Origin: Inga oerstediana
Taxonomy: Eukaryota > Streptophyta > Magnoliopsida > Fabales > Fabaceae
Reading direction: 5' to 3'
Assembly: GCA_963210345.1 (NCBI GenBank)
Contig: OY723411.1
Location: forward strand, 57,492,499-57,556,498
DNA length: 64,000 nucleotides
The position numbers were made by a program, and so were the translations under genes. The notes under the pieces are model-generated. The model worked only from the letters and a program-made list of their open reading frames with translations. It ran no database searches and had not been told where the DNA came from. Shown here in pieces: positions 46,040-57,442 of this stretch. Numbering within the stretch: position 1 is the stretch's first letter; each line of letters opens with the position of its first letter.

Positions 46040-47239
46040 TTTCTGAGGATAGTAACAACACCTGTAATGAACTGGTTGAGCTTATGGTGTGGATAAAAAA
46101 GGGGATTAGACTCGAGACGAGAGAAGCAGTGTCCAGACTACTCGGGGTTCCATGGAAAACAGGGGAGAGTCCTGGAAACGTAGAAATTAGGGTTATCACC
46201 GAGAACGCAGGGGTTTGAGCTTGGAGGCTTCAGGGGAGATTCTGTCCCTTTTTTTCCTGAAACAAAAAAAAAAAAGAATAATAACAACATTTTTTCACCA
46301 TGAATAATAACAATATTTATTAAAAACTAATAATTTAGAATTAATAAACTTGTATAATTAAAAGTAGGGAAAAAAGATAAATAAATACCACTTAAACTTT
46401 AAAATCTTAAATCAGTGATTTCCTAAAAATCTGAGTTATCAATTACTATATTTTTTTTCTCAATCTTACTATTCTTATTGTTAACGAAACTTATTTAACA
46501 TTTAGAAGTTTAGGTGATATTTAAGTATTTTTTTTTATTTAATAATATTTTATTAATTTGATTTTTTTTTTACCTTGAAATTCCCTTATTGTTGAATATG
46601 AACATTTTCTTTGCCAAAGCAACTATAAACATTTCGTTCTATTTATTTACTTTATTATTAATAAAGGATCCTTGGTCTAGAGCCATGCCCATTATATAGT
46701 CATAATTACTCATGAGGATCCTAGGTCTAGAGCCATGCCCTCCTTTAAAAAGGAGTGAATAATATAACATTCGTATTGTCAATATTTTTTTCCAACCAAC
46801 ATTGGTGTTGGTTATTACTGTTAAAACTTAAAATGATTACTTTTTTTTTTTTTTTTGCCAAGATTAAAATGATTACTGCACTATACTCTATAAAATATAA
46901 ATTTTATAAGAAGCTAGTGCATCCAAAACTTAAGGTAAACATACCCATTCCCTCTAATTAATAGCTTCAATGGCACAATCAATATATCATTTATCCATTC
47001 TATGTTCAGTATATCAGATCAGCAATCAATAATTAATCTATTCAACAGAATATTACTTCATGGCCAGAAAAACCAGTTCAGCCATCAAATCTAATGGGAA
47101 ATCTGCAATAATAGCATATTAATTTACATTAGGAATTCAATCCACACATCCGTATTAAATATATGAAGACCATGAAGATAAATGACTCTATCTTTTTTTT
47201 TTATAATAAATGATTGTATCTTTATATTTGCTCTGGTCT
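46040..47239. other. THO2 upstream region and spacer
   Basis: No gene. It holds the 5' leader of THO2 (a pyrimidine-rich stretch on the minus strand around 46130-46260), then AT-rich sequence. A 24-bp direct repeat, ggatccttggtctagagcc / ggatcctaggtctagagcc (46667-46690 and 46716-46740), is the only clear repeat. Confidence 0.45.
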
Positions 47240-47247
47240 ATTATAAT

Positions 47248-47504
47248 CAAGGTATTAAAACCCAGACCGGGTACTGAACCGGTCGGGGTACTGGTTTAAG
47301 GGTTAGTGGGTCAGACCGGGGCCAAACCGGAGCTAAACCGGGACCAAACCGGTGAGAAATTGAAAATTTTAGGCTTATTGGTATGAAATTCTAAAGAAAA
47401 TATTAAAAAAAAAAATTTTTAAAATGGGAACCGGACCGGCCAACCGGCCGGTTCGCTGGTTACCGGGCCAGACCGGCCGGTCCGGTCCGGTTTCCAGAAC
47501 ACTG
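47248..47504 (+). mobile_element. hAT-like MITE, family member 2 (257 bp)
   Basis: It is flanked by the perfect 8-bp duplication attataat (47240-47247 and 47505-47512). It starts caaggtattaaaacccagac and ends ggtttccagaacactg, with degenerate inverted ends. The central block gagaaattgaaaattttaggc...gaaattctaaagaaa matches member 1. It is strikingly GC-rich at both ends, with clustered accggac/ccggccgg motifs. Confidence 0.82.
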
Positions 47505-48348
47505 ATTATAATGCTAATCATTCTAATAGTGGGTAGTCTTTAAATATGGGTATTATTTTCTCATAGTTTTTAAAAGTGTGTTGAAATAATACTAATGCTT
47601 ATTTGGGAAGCACAAAAAGGTGTTTTTTTTTTTTTAAGGCCGTACAAATACATTTAGAAGGTTAAAACAACGCATGCATTTGATTACGGAATTTAGGTTG
47701 AAAGTTTTGTAGTGGATCTCACATGGTAGAAAAAGAATTTTTTTATAAATAGAATAAGATTTTTGTGTTGTTGCTGCTGTGTGTAGGGTGAGCTAACCTT
47801 GAATAGCCCAAGTCCAAGAATGGAGTCCAGTCAAGACGTTTTGAAGGGATGTTCGGCTTGTATGGGTCCAGTGCTGGCCCAAATAAATTTTAAAATGGAC
47901 CAAGTAGGTTCGCTTGTTGGGCCAGGCCAGGCCCATGACAAACATACAAAAAGTAAAAACTTAACCTAAATACTGCAAACAAAAGCCCTGCACTATTGGT
48001 AGATGGCTGGGTCGCTTAAACATGAGGGTCTATTTGGGTTAACGTTGGCAAGAGTAGTTTTTTTTTTAATTTGACAGTTATAAAAGTTAGATTGTAAATA
48101 TAATTTGTATTTGGATTGGAGGTGGCAAAAGTGAAATTTTTTGGAAAAGCCAGACTTCTGAGCTTTTTCTCAAAAGCTGCTTTTGCAAAAAAAAAAAAAC
48201 CCCAATTGCCAAAATGCCAACCCAAATAGTCCAATTTTCAAAAAATCAGAAGTCACTCTAATCCACAACTAATGCGATTCCATTATCATAAAAATTAATC
48301 CGTGAGAATAGAAAACTATAAGAATAAAAAATAATGGGATATAAACAT

Positions 48349-48622
48349 GGGAAAATTGTGAAAAAATCCCTCATTGGCAACTTATTTGCCAAATGGGACC
48401 TTTGCGTGTAGATTATCTTCCACATGTGCAGAACATCTTCCCTGATGTGCAGATGATATTCCCTGTATGCAAAATTCTTCCCTATACATGTGCAGAAATC
48501 TTCCCTAAGTGTGTAGAAACCTTCCCTCCGTGTGCAGATATCTTCCCTCCATGTGCAAGATATATTCCCAGGTCCCATTTAGCAAATAAGTTGTCCATGA
48601 GGTCTTTTTTAGCAATTCTCCC
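48349..48622. mobile_element. Mutator-like MITE (274 bp) carrying a minisatellite
   Basis: It is flanked by the perfect 9-bp duplication tataaacat (48340-48348 and 48623-48631), the length typical of Mutator-like elements. The inverted ends of about 53 bp start gggaaaattgtgaaaaaat on the left, and the right end inverts to gggagaattgctaaaaaag; both continue into caacttatttgcNaaatggg. The interior (about 48404-48570) is eight imperfect copies of a 21-bp unit, consensus tgtgcagaaatcttccctnna. An apparent 89-aa ORF over it is an artefact of the repeat. Confidence 0.85.
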
Positions 48623-48722
48623 TATAAACATCCACAAATATTATATTCATACTAAGTGTTAGTATCTAACCAAAACACCCCATCTATGATGATTGATTTG
48701 ACCCTGAAATTAATACTAAGAG

Positions 48723-48948
48723 CTAGGTTTTTAAACCTGAACTGAACTAGGAGTCAGCCAATTGAACGGTAAACTGGTCTGGTACAGGATTTTTTAATTT
48801 TTAAAAATCAATTTTTTATATATTTTTTAGAATTTTATATTAATAAGTTTAGAATATTCAATTCCTCATCGATTTTGCCCCAGTCTAACTTCGATCTGAC
48901 TCACTGACCTTTGACCCAGTCCCCGGCCAATTCGATTTCAGAACCTTG
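48723..48948 (-). mobile_element. hAT-like MITE, family member 3 (226 bp, inverted)
   Basis: It is flanked by the perfect 8-bp duplication actaagag (48715-48722 and 48949-48956). On the minus strand it starts caaggttctgaaatcg and contains gaattgaatattctaaactt and ataaaattctaaaaaatat, matching members 1 and 2. Here the CCGG motifs have decayed more (ctgactcacc, ccagac) than in member 2. Confidence 0.78.
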
Positions 48949-48956
48949 ACTAAGAG

Positions 48957-49930
48957 GTATGATCACTGTTTAGAGGACTGGACCGACTGGTCATTGAAGT
49001 GGATCAGATATATGCGTTGGACCATTCTTCTGAGGGAGTCGTTTTGGGCTGTCAACCGTTACTGAACCGGAAACTGGATTGATTTTTCAAAAACCGTCCG
49101 CCCTAATAAAAAAGGAGGAAAAACAAATTTTTTTAATATTTGATGCTGAAGAAAAATTAAAAAAATGGCATATAAATTTTAGACATATTACTTTATTTTA
49201 TTTATATTGTTTAATACTAATTTTAATAATTTGGTCTGTTGCAAACTATTTTATAAAAATGCTTTTGAAGAAAAAGGCAATAAGGTTTATCCTCAAGCTA
49301 ATGATGAAATTAGAAGCACTAAGACTGGATTGAAGGTCTTGATTTTGGGTCATTTCGTCAGGAAGTTGATGACATTTATCACTCAAGTCGTATTTATAAG
49401 TTCATTTTAACTAAATTTCATATACCAATGAGAAATAGTTAACTCAATGATTATGGGGTAAATTTACAACTATGCCCTCATTTATGAAAGGGTACTTTTC
49501 AACTCTTTTTTCTCTATCTATCTTTAAATTATTTATTTATTTATATAATAAATAGGGTTAAAATTGCCACAATCTCATTTATTACACTGAAACTGGACTT
49601 ATAAATAAAATCAGAGTGATATGATCTAAATGTCTTTTAAGAAATTCATACTTGGATCAATTAAGGGCCAATAATATTTGACAAGTCATGAAATCATTAT
49701 TGTTAATATATTTTGTTAGGTTGATGAATGATTTAATGTTCTTACTTAAATGGTATTTTGTGACTTTATTAACTTCATATTAAATTAGATTGAAGATTAA
49801 TTGTAATATATAATACATATTATTTTTAATTTAATTATTATATCATCAGTCTAATCGAATGACTCGATAGTTCCAACAAATAAAGCCATAACCTGCTAAC
49901 TTTTTCGGTTCGATATCCGGATGGACTTTT
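48957..49930. other. AT-rich spacer without recognisable genes
   Basis: The first 130 bases (ctggaccgactggtc, gaaccggaaactggat) look like a decayed relative of the hAT-like family. A short + strand frame at 49079-49333 is AT-driven and has no homology I recognise. Confidence 0.4.
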
Positions 49931-49945
49931 AAAACATTGGGTACG

Positions 49946-50232
49946 GAAGTTGGCGCAGATGGGTAGGCATCTGCGCCACACCAATCCGTTCCTGGGTTCG
50001 ATCCCAGGAAACGGAAGGTGTAGAGAATTTCCGTTGGGAGCTTTCTCCCCTGGAGCGCCTCAAAGAGGTGAATTCCTGTCGGGCCTATCAGATTAGGAGC
50101 GTCAGGACTAGTCGGTTGTCGGGGGCCCATGTCGGTAAATCCGGCATTGGCCTTCGAGTTAATGCCGAATACTTGGAAGGTGGGTGCACCGAAGGCCAAA
50201 AATGGTCCATTGCATAAACCATCAAAAAAAAA
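49946..50232 (+). mobile_element. tRNA-derived SINE with A-tail and target duplications
   Basis: Near the 5' end are a polymerase III A-box-like tggcgcagatgggtagg (49951 onward) and a perfect B box ggttcgatccc (49995-50005), spaced as in a tRNA. The body continues for about 230 bases without coding capacity and ends in an A-tract (from about 50224). The 15-bp sequence aaaacattgggtacg stands on both sides (49931-49945 and 50233-50247); its first As merge with the tail. It is therefore an intact or nearly intact SINE insertion. The 117-aa minus-strand ORF across it is not a gene. Confidence 0.88.
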
Positions 50233-50247
50233 AAAACATTGGGTACG

Positions 50248-51120
50248 ATACCATAAATATTTTAATTTATAGGACCCTTTAGGTTTTTTTTTTTGGATCC
50301 CAATGGACCCTATAGGATATGACGATACCGCAACGAGAAATCATATCATAACATAAAATAGAACCTATTGGTGTGTGGAGTGACGTGGAAGATAAGGCCG
50401 AAGTCTGATTTGGGTTGGACAGGAAGTGAATAAAATAAGGAATATAAATAATGGTGAATGAAGGAGCTTAGCTGGCAAGAATAATCCATCATTTTCTTTC
50501 TTTCTTTATTTTTTTTTTGCCATGATAAATTGATAATCCATCATTTTCATATCTCAGTTTATTCCCAATATTATTCTTATTCTCCACCAAAACCAAAAGC
50601 ATATCCCACCAATCATTCTCTTCCCACCACGTGTCCATCCTTCATTCCCACATCAGACGAGTCACCACATTCTTCGCTCCAGAAACACAGTCGGCCCCCA
50701 CTCTGGGGACTATTCCTTCCTGGCTCCCATTAGATTCAATTATTTAAATGATTTTTATCATTAACAAAAACAAAAAATCCGTCCTAAATATAACAACCCA
50801 TTGGGTAAATTTCTGTCCAAATTAGATAAATATGTTTAATGTTAAGGATTTTTGACACTACCTTAGAATTATTTTCGCACACTAATTTAAGATTTTTTTT
50901 TCCCATTCAATCCCATATGAAATAACTACAGACATGTCACCAAGAAAAAAGATCACTACAGATAACATCTTTGCACATCATCTCTAAATTTCTAGCATGC
51001 CTAAACCCCTAAAAACAGAAAGTATTTTTCTTTGCTCCTAAAATCATAAAACTCAGACTTGAGGGCTTGAGGCTAGTTTTGGGTTTTGAAGAGGAGGATA
51101 AATTGTCTGTCCAAACTTGT
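50248..51120. other. Spacer 3' of the TMK-like gene
   Basis: No gene is seen. It contains the 3' untranslated region of the TMK-like kinase (next to 51121, read leftward) and AT-rich sequence. Confidence 0.4.
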
Positions 51121-54100
51121 TCATCTTCCATCTGAAGAAGTGAAAGAAGCTCCAAGTCCAAATGGCCTTGGAGGTATACTTGACTGTGTACTATCTGCAC
51201 TGGAAATCAAGGATGAAGAAGCAGGAGCATCCCTGGTGGCCATGGTGGTGGTATAGCTCATTCCTTCAAAAGTCTGCCATTTTTTAAGAGCTTGAGGAAG
51301 GTCCATATCAAGATCAATCCCACCAATGTCATCAGAAGAACTTGCTGCTGCAGGCTTCCAGACCTCCACGAGAGGAGCCAGCACGTTCACAGCGATGCAC
51401 ATGTCCGGCCTCTGATAAGGCTCCCTCGCGCAGCAATGGCCGGCCAGCTCTGCAACTGTCTTGATACTGGCTAGAGTTTCCTCATTGGCATCTATTTCTG
51501 GATCAATGGCCTTTTGGAATGTGTCCTTGTTCAGCATCATTCTTCTGAACCATGTGACCAGGTGGACATTCTCTTCAGCTTGGCTGTCATCAAGTGCTTT
51601 CCTCCCACTTATTATCTCCATAAGAATCACTCCAAAACTATACACATCAACCTTCGTCGTTACTCGCCCAGTTACTGCCCCAATCATTCATGAAAAGAAA
51701 AAAATCACAATTTAGTTCATTGTCCAAGTGACTTGTTTTTCTAATATATGCAAGGCATAAGCAACAATATGAAACCATGTCACATATTTTTCAAGTGCAA
51801 TATATGTTCTTAAGACGGCTTTCTCAGTAGACTAAAACCCACATATCCAACATTAATGCAGGAGAAAGATTTAAAACATTAGGCTAAGAAACCACAGAAT
51901 TCTAAAAGTAAAGCTAAGAAACATGTTACATTTGCCATCAACCTGCATAGAGAGAAGCCAAAGTTGGCAACATACCTGCATATTCTGGTGCCAAATAGCC
52001 AAAAGTTCCAGCAAGTCTGGTTTCAAATGAGGCTTTTCCTTCTGGGGCGAGGCGAACCAATCCAAAGTCGGACACTTTAGCTCGCATATCATCACCAAGA
52101 AGGATGTTTGATGGTTTGAGATCCCTATGAATGAAAATTTGTTGGGCCAAACCATGAAGATACTCAACTCCTCTAGCAACATCCAAGGCAATGACAAGTC
52201 TTCTTGTCCATTCCAGTGGCCTTAACCCTTCATCTTTCCAGTTGAACAAGTGTCTACTTAGAGTCCCCTGAGGCATGTACTCATACACAAGAAGCCTCTC
52301 ATTTTCATCTAAGCAATATCCCATGAGAGCAACCAAATGCTTATGACGAACCCTAGTGAGTACATTGATTTCAGCTTTGAATTCACTCAGCCCCTTCTCA
52401 CCCTCCACTCCAGATTCCATCCTCTTCACCGCGATCTTCGTCCTGTCGTGCATTTCCCCCAAGTACACGGTGCCGAAACCGCCCTTCCCCAGTATGTTCT
52501 CTCTACTGAAATTGTTGGTAGCTTCTCTTAAAACTTGAATTGAAATCACCATACCACCAGCCTCCACCACATGAACATCATCAGCTGCATTACTGGTGCT
52601 GGTAATATGTCCATTATTAGTTCCTCGTCCATTATTAGCATTAGAACCAGCTCCTACAACACTGATTTTCAAGTGATTTCTGTCTCCAGAACGCTGAGGA
52701 TGTATCACTAAGCCATGCGGAACTTGAATTTTGCTTGAATGCTTCTTTTTTCTGTTAAACCAGATGCCTCCCCAAACTAGCACACCAAGTAAAACAACAA
52801 CACCCACCACCACGACAACGACAACAACAATGATTCTTGAATTCCGTTTCTTACCATTACCTGAAGTATTATTTGAGTCAGGTCCCGGCGGAGAAGAAGG
52901 CTTATCCTTTCCAATATCAGGATTCCCACCGGATTTAACGATTACACCATTCCGAAATGTTGGCAACATACCATATATATGATTATTTGAAATATCCAGC
53001 TCCTCCAAATGAGGCATACTTGTAAGCTCCTGAGGTACAGTACTAGTGAGATTATTGTTAGCAAGAAGCAACTTTTTTACTGATGTGAGTCTGGAAAATG
53101 TAGGAGAAACAGTCCCAGAAAGGCCCATGTTCTGAAAATTCACAACAGTAATATTTCCACCCACACAAACAATCCCTATCCAGTTCCCAGCACAAGGATC
53201 ATTGCTCTTCCAACTTTGAGCAAACTTCAATGGATAACCCAAAGGTTCAGCCACAGACAATAAAGCATTCAACAAAGAACTACATGGCTGACCAGGCTTG
53301 GTCGTGCAAAACTGATTTATTCCCTCTATATCTGCACGTACTCCTGAATTAAACGCAGGCATGGGTCCTTGAAGATAGTTGTTAGTTAAATTCACGACTT
53401 GCAAACTAGCAAGAGCCATAAGAGACAACGGAACAACACCAGTTAACTGGTTATCCCTCAAACTCACATCAAACAATTGATCATGGTGCGACAGGTCAGG
53501 GATCGGACCAGTGAAGGAATTACCATGAGCCCAAATCTGCTTCAATGAAGTCATGTTCTGTAACACTGCAAGTGTGCCATTAAGTTTAGAATTACTCTTT
53601 TGTCCATTCACCCATAGTGTCTCTATTAAACTACCTGAGAAGCTCGAAGGTAACCCACCTACGAGTTGATTGAAACACAGAGTCAATCTAGTCAGACCTG
53701 GAAACGGACCATCTTTGCCGAAAAAATCAGGAATTTCTCCGACAAAAGAAACATTTTGCGCCGATAATGTTTTTAATTCTACGCAGTCTCTGAGTATGTC
53801 TGGAATTCGCCATGGAGGAAAAGGGTTATTATCGATTCTTATTTCTTCTAACATCGACATGCCCTTGAAGAAATCTGAAGGCATAGAGGTGAACCCGTTG
53901 TCTGAAATGTAAAGGTGTTGTAGGGAACTGCCTAATGACGGAAATGCCCCAGAAAGACTGTTGGATTGGCACTCGAAACGCTGTAATTCTGTGAGCTGAG
54001 AGAGTTCCTTTGGCAGAGAGCCTTGCAGGTTCAAGTTCCCAATCTGAATTACGGTGACCCGTTTCGCAGAATTGCATTGAATGTGAGCCCATTTGCAGAC

Positions 54101-54259
54101 ATCCGGGTCGGACCATTGGAGCAAATCCGACCCCTTGATGGAGTTCTTGAGACTGGCCATAACCGCTGCGTCCTGAGACTTAGCCAACAAGAACATGGAA
54201 AGAACCAAAAGGACACGATACAAGAAAGAAACCCTGAAACTCGAGTGGAGTTTCTCCAT
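51121..54259 (-). CDS. LRR receptor-like kinase, TMK1 type
   Basis: Two exons, 51976-54259 and 51121-51674, are joined after ...FGYLAPEYA into VTGRVTTKVDVYSFG: 945 aa. Signal peptide about 1-29. N-terminal LRR cap and repeats about 45-305. A Cys-containing non-LRR island, about 318-365, includes SWKSNDPCAGNWIGIVC and is the hallmark of TMK proteins. A second LRR block spans about 370-435; transmembrane helix 476-501 (a long Val run); kinase about 589-870 with GKGGFG (591-596), Lys612, HRD (711-713), DFG (731-733) and APE (757-759), so it should be an active RD kinase. The TMK family acts at the plasma membrane and cell wall in auxin-linked growth signalling. The single intron in the activation-loop region is typical of the family. 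I cannot tell which TMK paralogue it is. Confidence 0.93.
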
Positions 54260-55765
54260 TTTTTTCGTTTTCCTTTGCCGAGAAAATCAGCCCAGAAAGT
54301 TCAAGAAAACAGAGAAACAGAGTCGTCCTTCCGGGGAGTCACGAGGAAGACAAACCTACAAAGGATTCTTGAACGGTTTATCCAATTTCGAAGCTTTCTG
54401 TTAACTAATCCTCCCGTTAAAACCAACCCAGAAACTGCAAGAAAACTGAAAAAAAGATAAAACTGAATTCACCTCTGGTGGGACGCGAAGAAAACAGAGG
54501 AATTCTGTGGGGATGAAAGACAACGCACGCTAATCACATCATTCAACCCGATGAGGAAAAGCAGAATTTTGGAAGAGAGAGTGAAAAAGAACGACTTCTT
54601 TTGTCTTGGGGAGTGAATAAAATTGGACGACCAAGCGGTGGAAAATCCGAAATAGAGGAAGCAGAGAGGAGCGAGTAAGGAAATAAACTGAATGGTTTGG
54701 TGGAGACTGGAGAGAGAACCTCGTGCGTTAATGACGTGTGGGGCCCGCATCGAAGGGATGTTTTAAGAAGCATCGCATTGATTGGAACAAAAACTGTGCA
54801 TAACGTAGGTGACTGGGTGACTCGACTGGGCGTAATTTGGCGGTGTTTTTGACTTTTTGTGTGTACATGGGAGCTAGAATTCATTAATTATTAATTATTT
54901 AATTCCAAAAAGGACTAGGCCGATTCATTATTTTTCCCTTTTCATTTTTTGTTAGGTCAGGTTTTTATCAAATTTATGATATATGCAAAACAAAAAGAAA
55001 AGAAAAAAAAAACAACAACTTTTAATCTTTTTGTAACAAAAAAAAACTTATATCCATTTTTAGTTCTTTACTTCCAGAACGTTTTTTATATTAGAAAATA
55101 CTTAATTCAATTTCTTTACATTCATTTTGTCAAGTTATCCAATTACATGTGATCATATATCCTATTTTTGAATTATTATCATTTAATTATAAACTCATAT
55201 GAAAAAAAAGGACATATGGTTATTTGTAATTGAAAATTTTGATATAATGGATATAAGGAATTTGATGTAATAATGGTCTTGTTATATTTATATCTTTTAT
55301 GTATATTTTTATATCATGTCAATATAATATCCTTTTTATTCTAAATATATAATTCTGTTAACTAATTTGCCATGATTAAGAAAATTGGAAATGCCTATTA
55401 GAATGAAGTTGAAGGAAGTATAAAACTACTATTAAATTCGATTATTAAGGTAAGATCTTGCTCATATGCTGGCCAAAAAAGAAATTGTTGCTCGTATACC
55501 CTTGATATAAGATCTCATATTCTCTTTGTTCATAGTGGTTATGAGTTGCTATTTGAATAAGCATTAAAATTTAGGAGGTTTATTATTAAATTTGAACGGT
55601 TAATGGAATTGTTTATATGTAGTTTAAAGTTTAAGAAAATTGATATAACTTGATTTATAAATTAATAGAAAGTAATATGACTGGCCTCAAGTGAAAGTAA
55701 ACTTCTTCCTTTTTTGTTCCAGCAACAAACTAATAGTATTAAGATTAGCTAAGGTACAATGTCAC
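54260..55765. other. TMK-like gene upstream region and AT-rich spacer
   Basis: The first 250-500 bases on the minus strand are the 5' leader and proximal promoter of the TMK-like gene. A pyrimidine-rich tract ending in cag near 54436 could be the acceptor of a 5'-UTR intron. From about 54880 on it is AT-rich with no gene. Confidence 0.4.
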
Positions 55766-55912
55766 CTAAATTACAGCCAATAAACACACTAAGAGAGAAA
55801 GTAAACAGGTTACAACTAAACAAACACAATGAATAAGAAAATAACCCCCAAACCCAATTAAGAAACTAGAGAAACAACTATATAAGTATTCCTCAATACA
55901 ACCACAACTATA

Positions 55913-56095
55913 TAATAGAGTTGAGACAACATCCACTCCATTCATAAATTTGGCTTTCAGCTGGGACGAAGGTTGAAATGCCCAAATACAATGATAAGAC
56001 CCTTCCATTGAAGCTTTGGTAATCCTCCCAACTACCAAGTCTGCTTCCCTGGAAACACACATGCAAGAAAGGCCCCTAACCAAATTCTTTGACAC
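55913..56095 (-). pseudogene. Possible relic of a retroelement RNase H domain
   Basis: The minus-strand frame reads SKNLVRGLSCMCVSREADLV, then ...GRITKASMEGSYHCIWAFQP. This recalls the C-terminal part of plant LINE-type RNase H domains (SREAN..AD..AK motif followed by W.F.PP). The expected VADxxAK is VVGRITK here, and no other domain adjoins. The rest of 55766-56500 gives no frame. Weak evidence. Confidence 0.25.
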
Positions 56096-56499
56096 AAAAA
56101 TGTACTCAAGAATAACAACATTCCAGCTATTAACAGATAATATACAATCAAATAGACAATAGGAAAAGGAAACACAACTCCAGCCTGAATATGAGCAATA
56201 ATGCCATACACACTAAACAGACCCATATCTATTCCTATAACAAACAGTGTTATTCAAGACACTAAACAGGCATGCGATGAGCCAAGGATAAACAACGCAT
56301 ATAAACATACTTATACTAAGCAGGCCCGGAAAACTGATATTTAATTACCTATCTATTGCACAATCCTTAGCTAGAATACCTACAAAAAAATTACCTCACC
56401 ACCACATAAAGCTACATTCGACCAAACATCAGTAAACTTCAATAAGATATCAGTGGGAAAAAAATCGGACCTTTAGCCAACCACTTACCTCAGGAGCCA

Positions 56500-57060
56500 A
56501 AGATTGCAAAATTAAGACCTTTAACCTCGTCTGTTCAGGTGTCTTTGGTGTCCTCAGAGCAACTGAAAAGCCCTAATTCCCACTTTTCCAGTGATTCTTC
56601 ATCACCTTACCTTCTCCTAAGAATTCGCCGGCAGAGAAGTCCTTCGACTTTATGGCTCGAACTTGTGTAACCTTTGAGCTGTGATGTCTTGTGCGCCACA
56701 TCTCCGCTCCCAACTATCGGACGACCCCTACTCTTGCCTCTCAAATCCTCAATCAATTTCGTCCTTGCATCAGAAGAGAGGGAGAGCAATCGCTTCGATT
56801 CACCCAGCGGATAAAGTCAAATGCGTCTGAGGCTTGAACACCTCCTCGTATCCATCCACCCTACACTCTCGCTCGTCGCCGTCATTGAACTCGTTCCCAA
56901 TCAACATATCCACTGGCTACGACAGAGGGAGCCTGCCAATAAACTTCATCGGAAGGGGAGAGAAAACCCTACTAATATGAAAGAGCCGTCGCCACTCAAC
57001 CAGCGTTGGGCTACCTCTTGTTAGCGAGCTCATCCTATGGAGGGAAGGAAACCTTAGTGG
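56500..57060. other. GC-richer segment without an identified gene
   Basis: It stands out from AT-rich flanks. Several short frames exist on both strands, none recognisable or with splice support, and stops fall in all frames. It could be the leader of a retroelement or a decayed first exon. I cannot assign it. Confidence 0.3.
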
Positions 57061-57329
57061 AGGGGAAAATTTTCGCACAAAGGCGAGTTTTTATTGCTAT
57101 AAATGAAAGTCAACTTCATAAGACCGGATTTAATTTTCTATGAACTGTGACCAACTGTCTTGACCCTTGCATTGGCGATAGCAATTGACCCCATCAAGCT
57201 ATTTCTATGGGCGTTTTTAATTTGGACTGTTTTAAATAGAATAAAAAAAGATTTTTCTAAATTGAAAGGCCAAAGAAGGAACAAAATCAAAATAAACACG
57301 GAGAAATTTATGGTGAGATACATCTGGAG

Positions 57330-57442
57330 AATACAAATCTAGAATATTTATGATACATTTATTTATATTTTTATGGCAGCCTAATCGTTCACATAATACA
57401 AATCTAGAATTTTTATTATACATTTATTCACATTTTCATGGC
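57330..57442. repeat. Direct repeat, 2 x about 48 bp
   Basis: The segment aatacaaatctagaatattt...tttttatggca (ending about 57377) recurs as aatacaaatctagaattttt...ttttcatggca (ending 57442). The copies are about 67 bases apart start to start. It is non-coding. Between 57443 and 59202 there is AT-rich DNA with a shorter repeat (taattcgctcaatattt at about 57829 and 57886) and no gene. Confidence 0.55.

Noticed and set aside
48393..48662. 89-aa ORF with repeated Phe-Pro-Cys pattern, looking like a secreted Cys-rich peptide
   Set aside because: The pattern is the translation of the 21-bp minisatellite inside the Mutator-like MITE, and the frame runs across the element's edge.
49846..50199. 117-aa minus-strand ORF
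   Set aside because: It lies almost wholly inside the tRNA-derived SINE (49946-50232) and is explained by that element.
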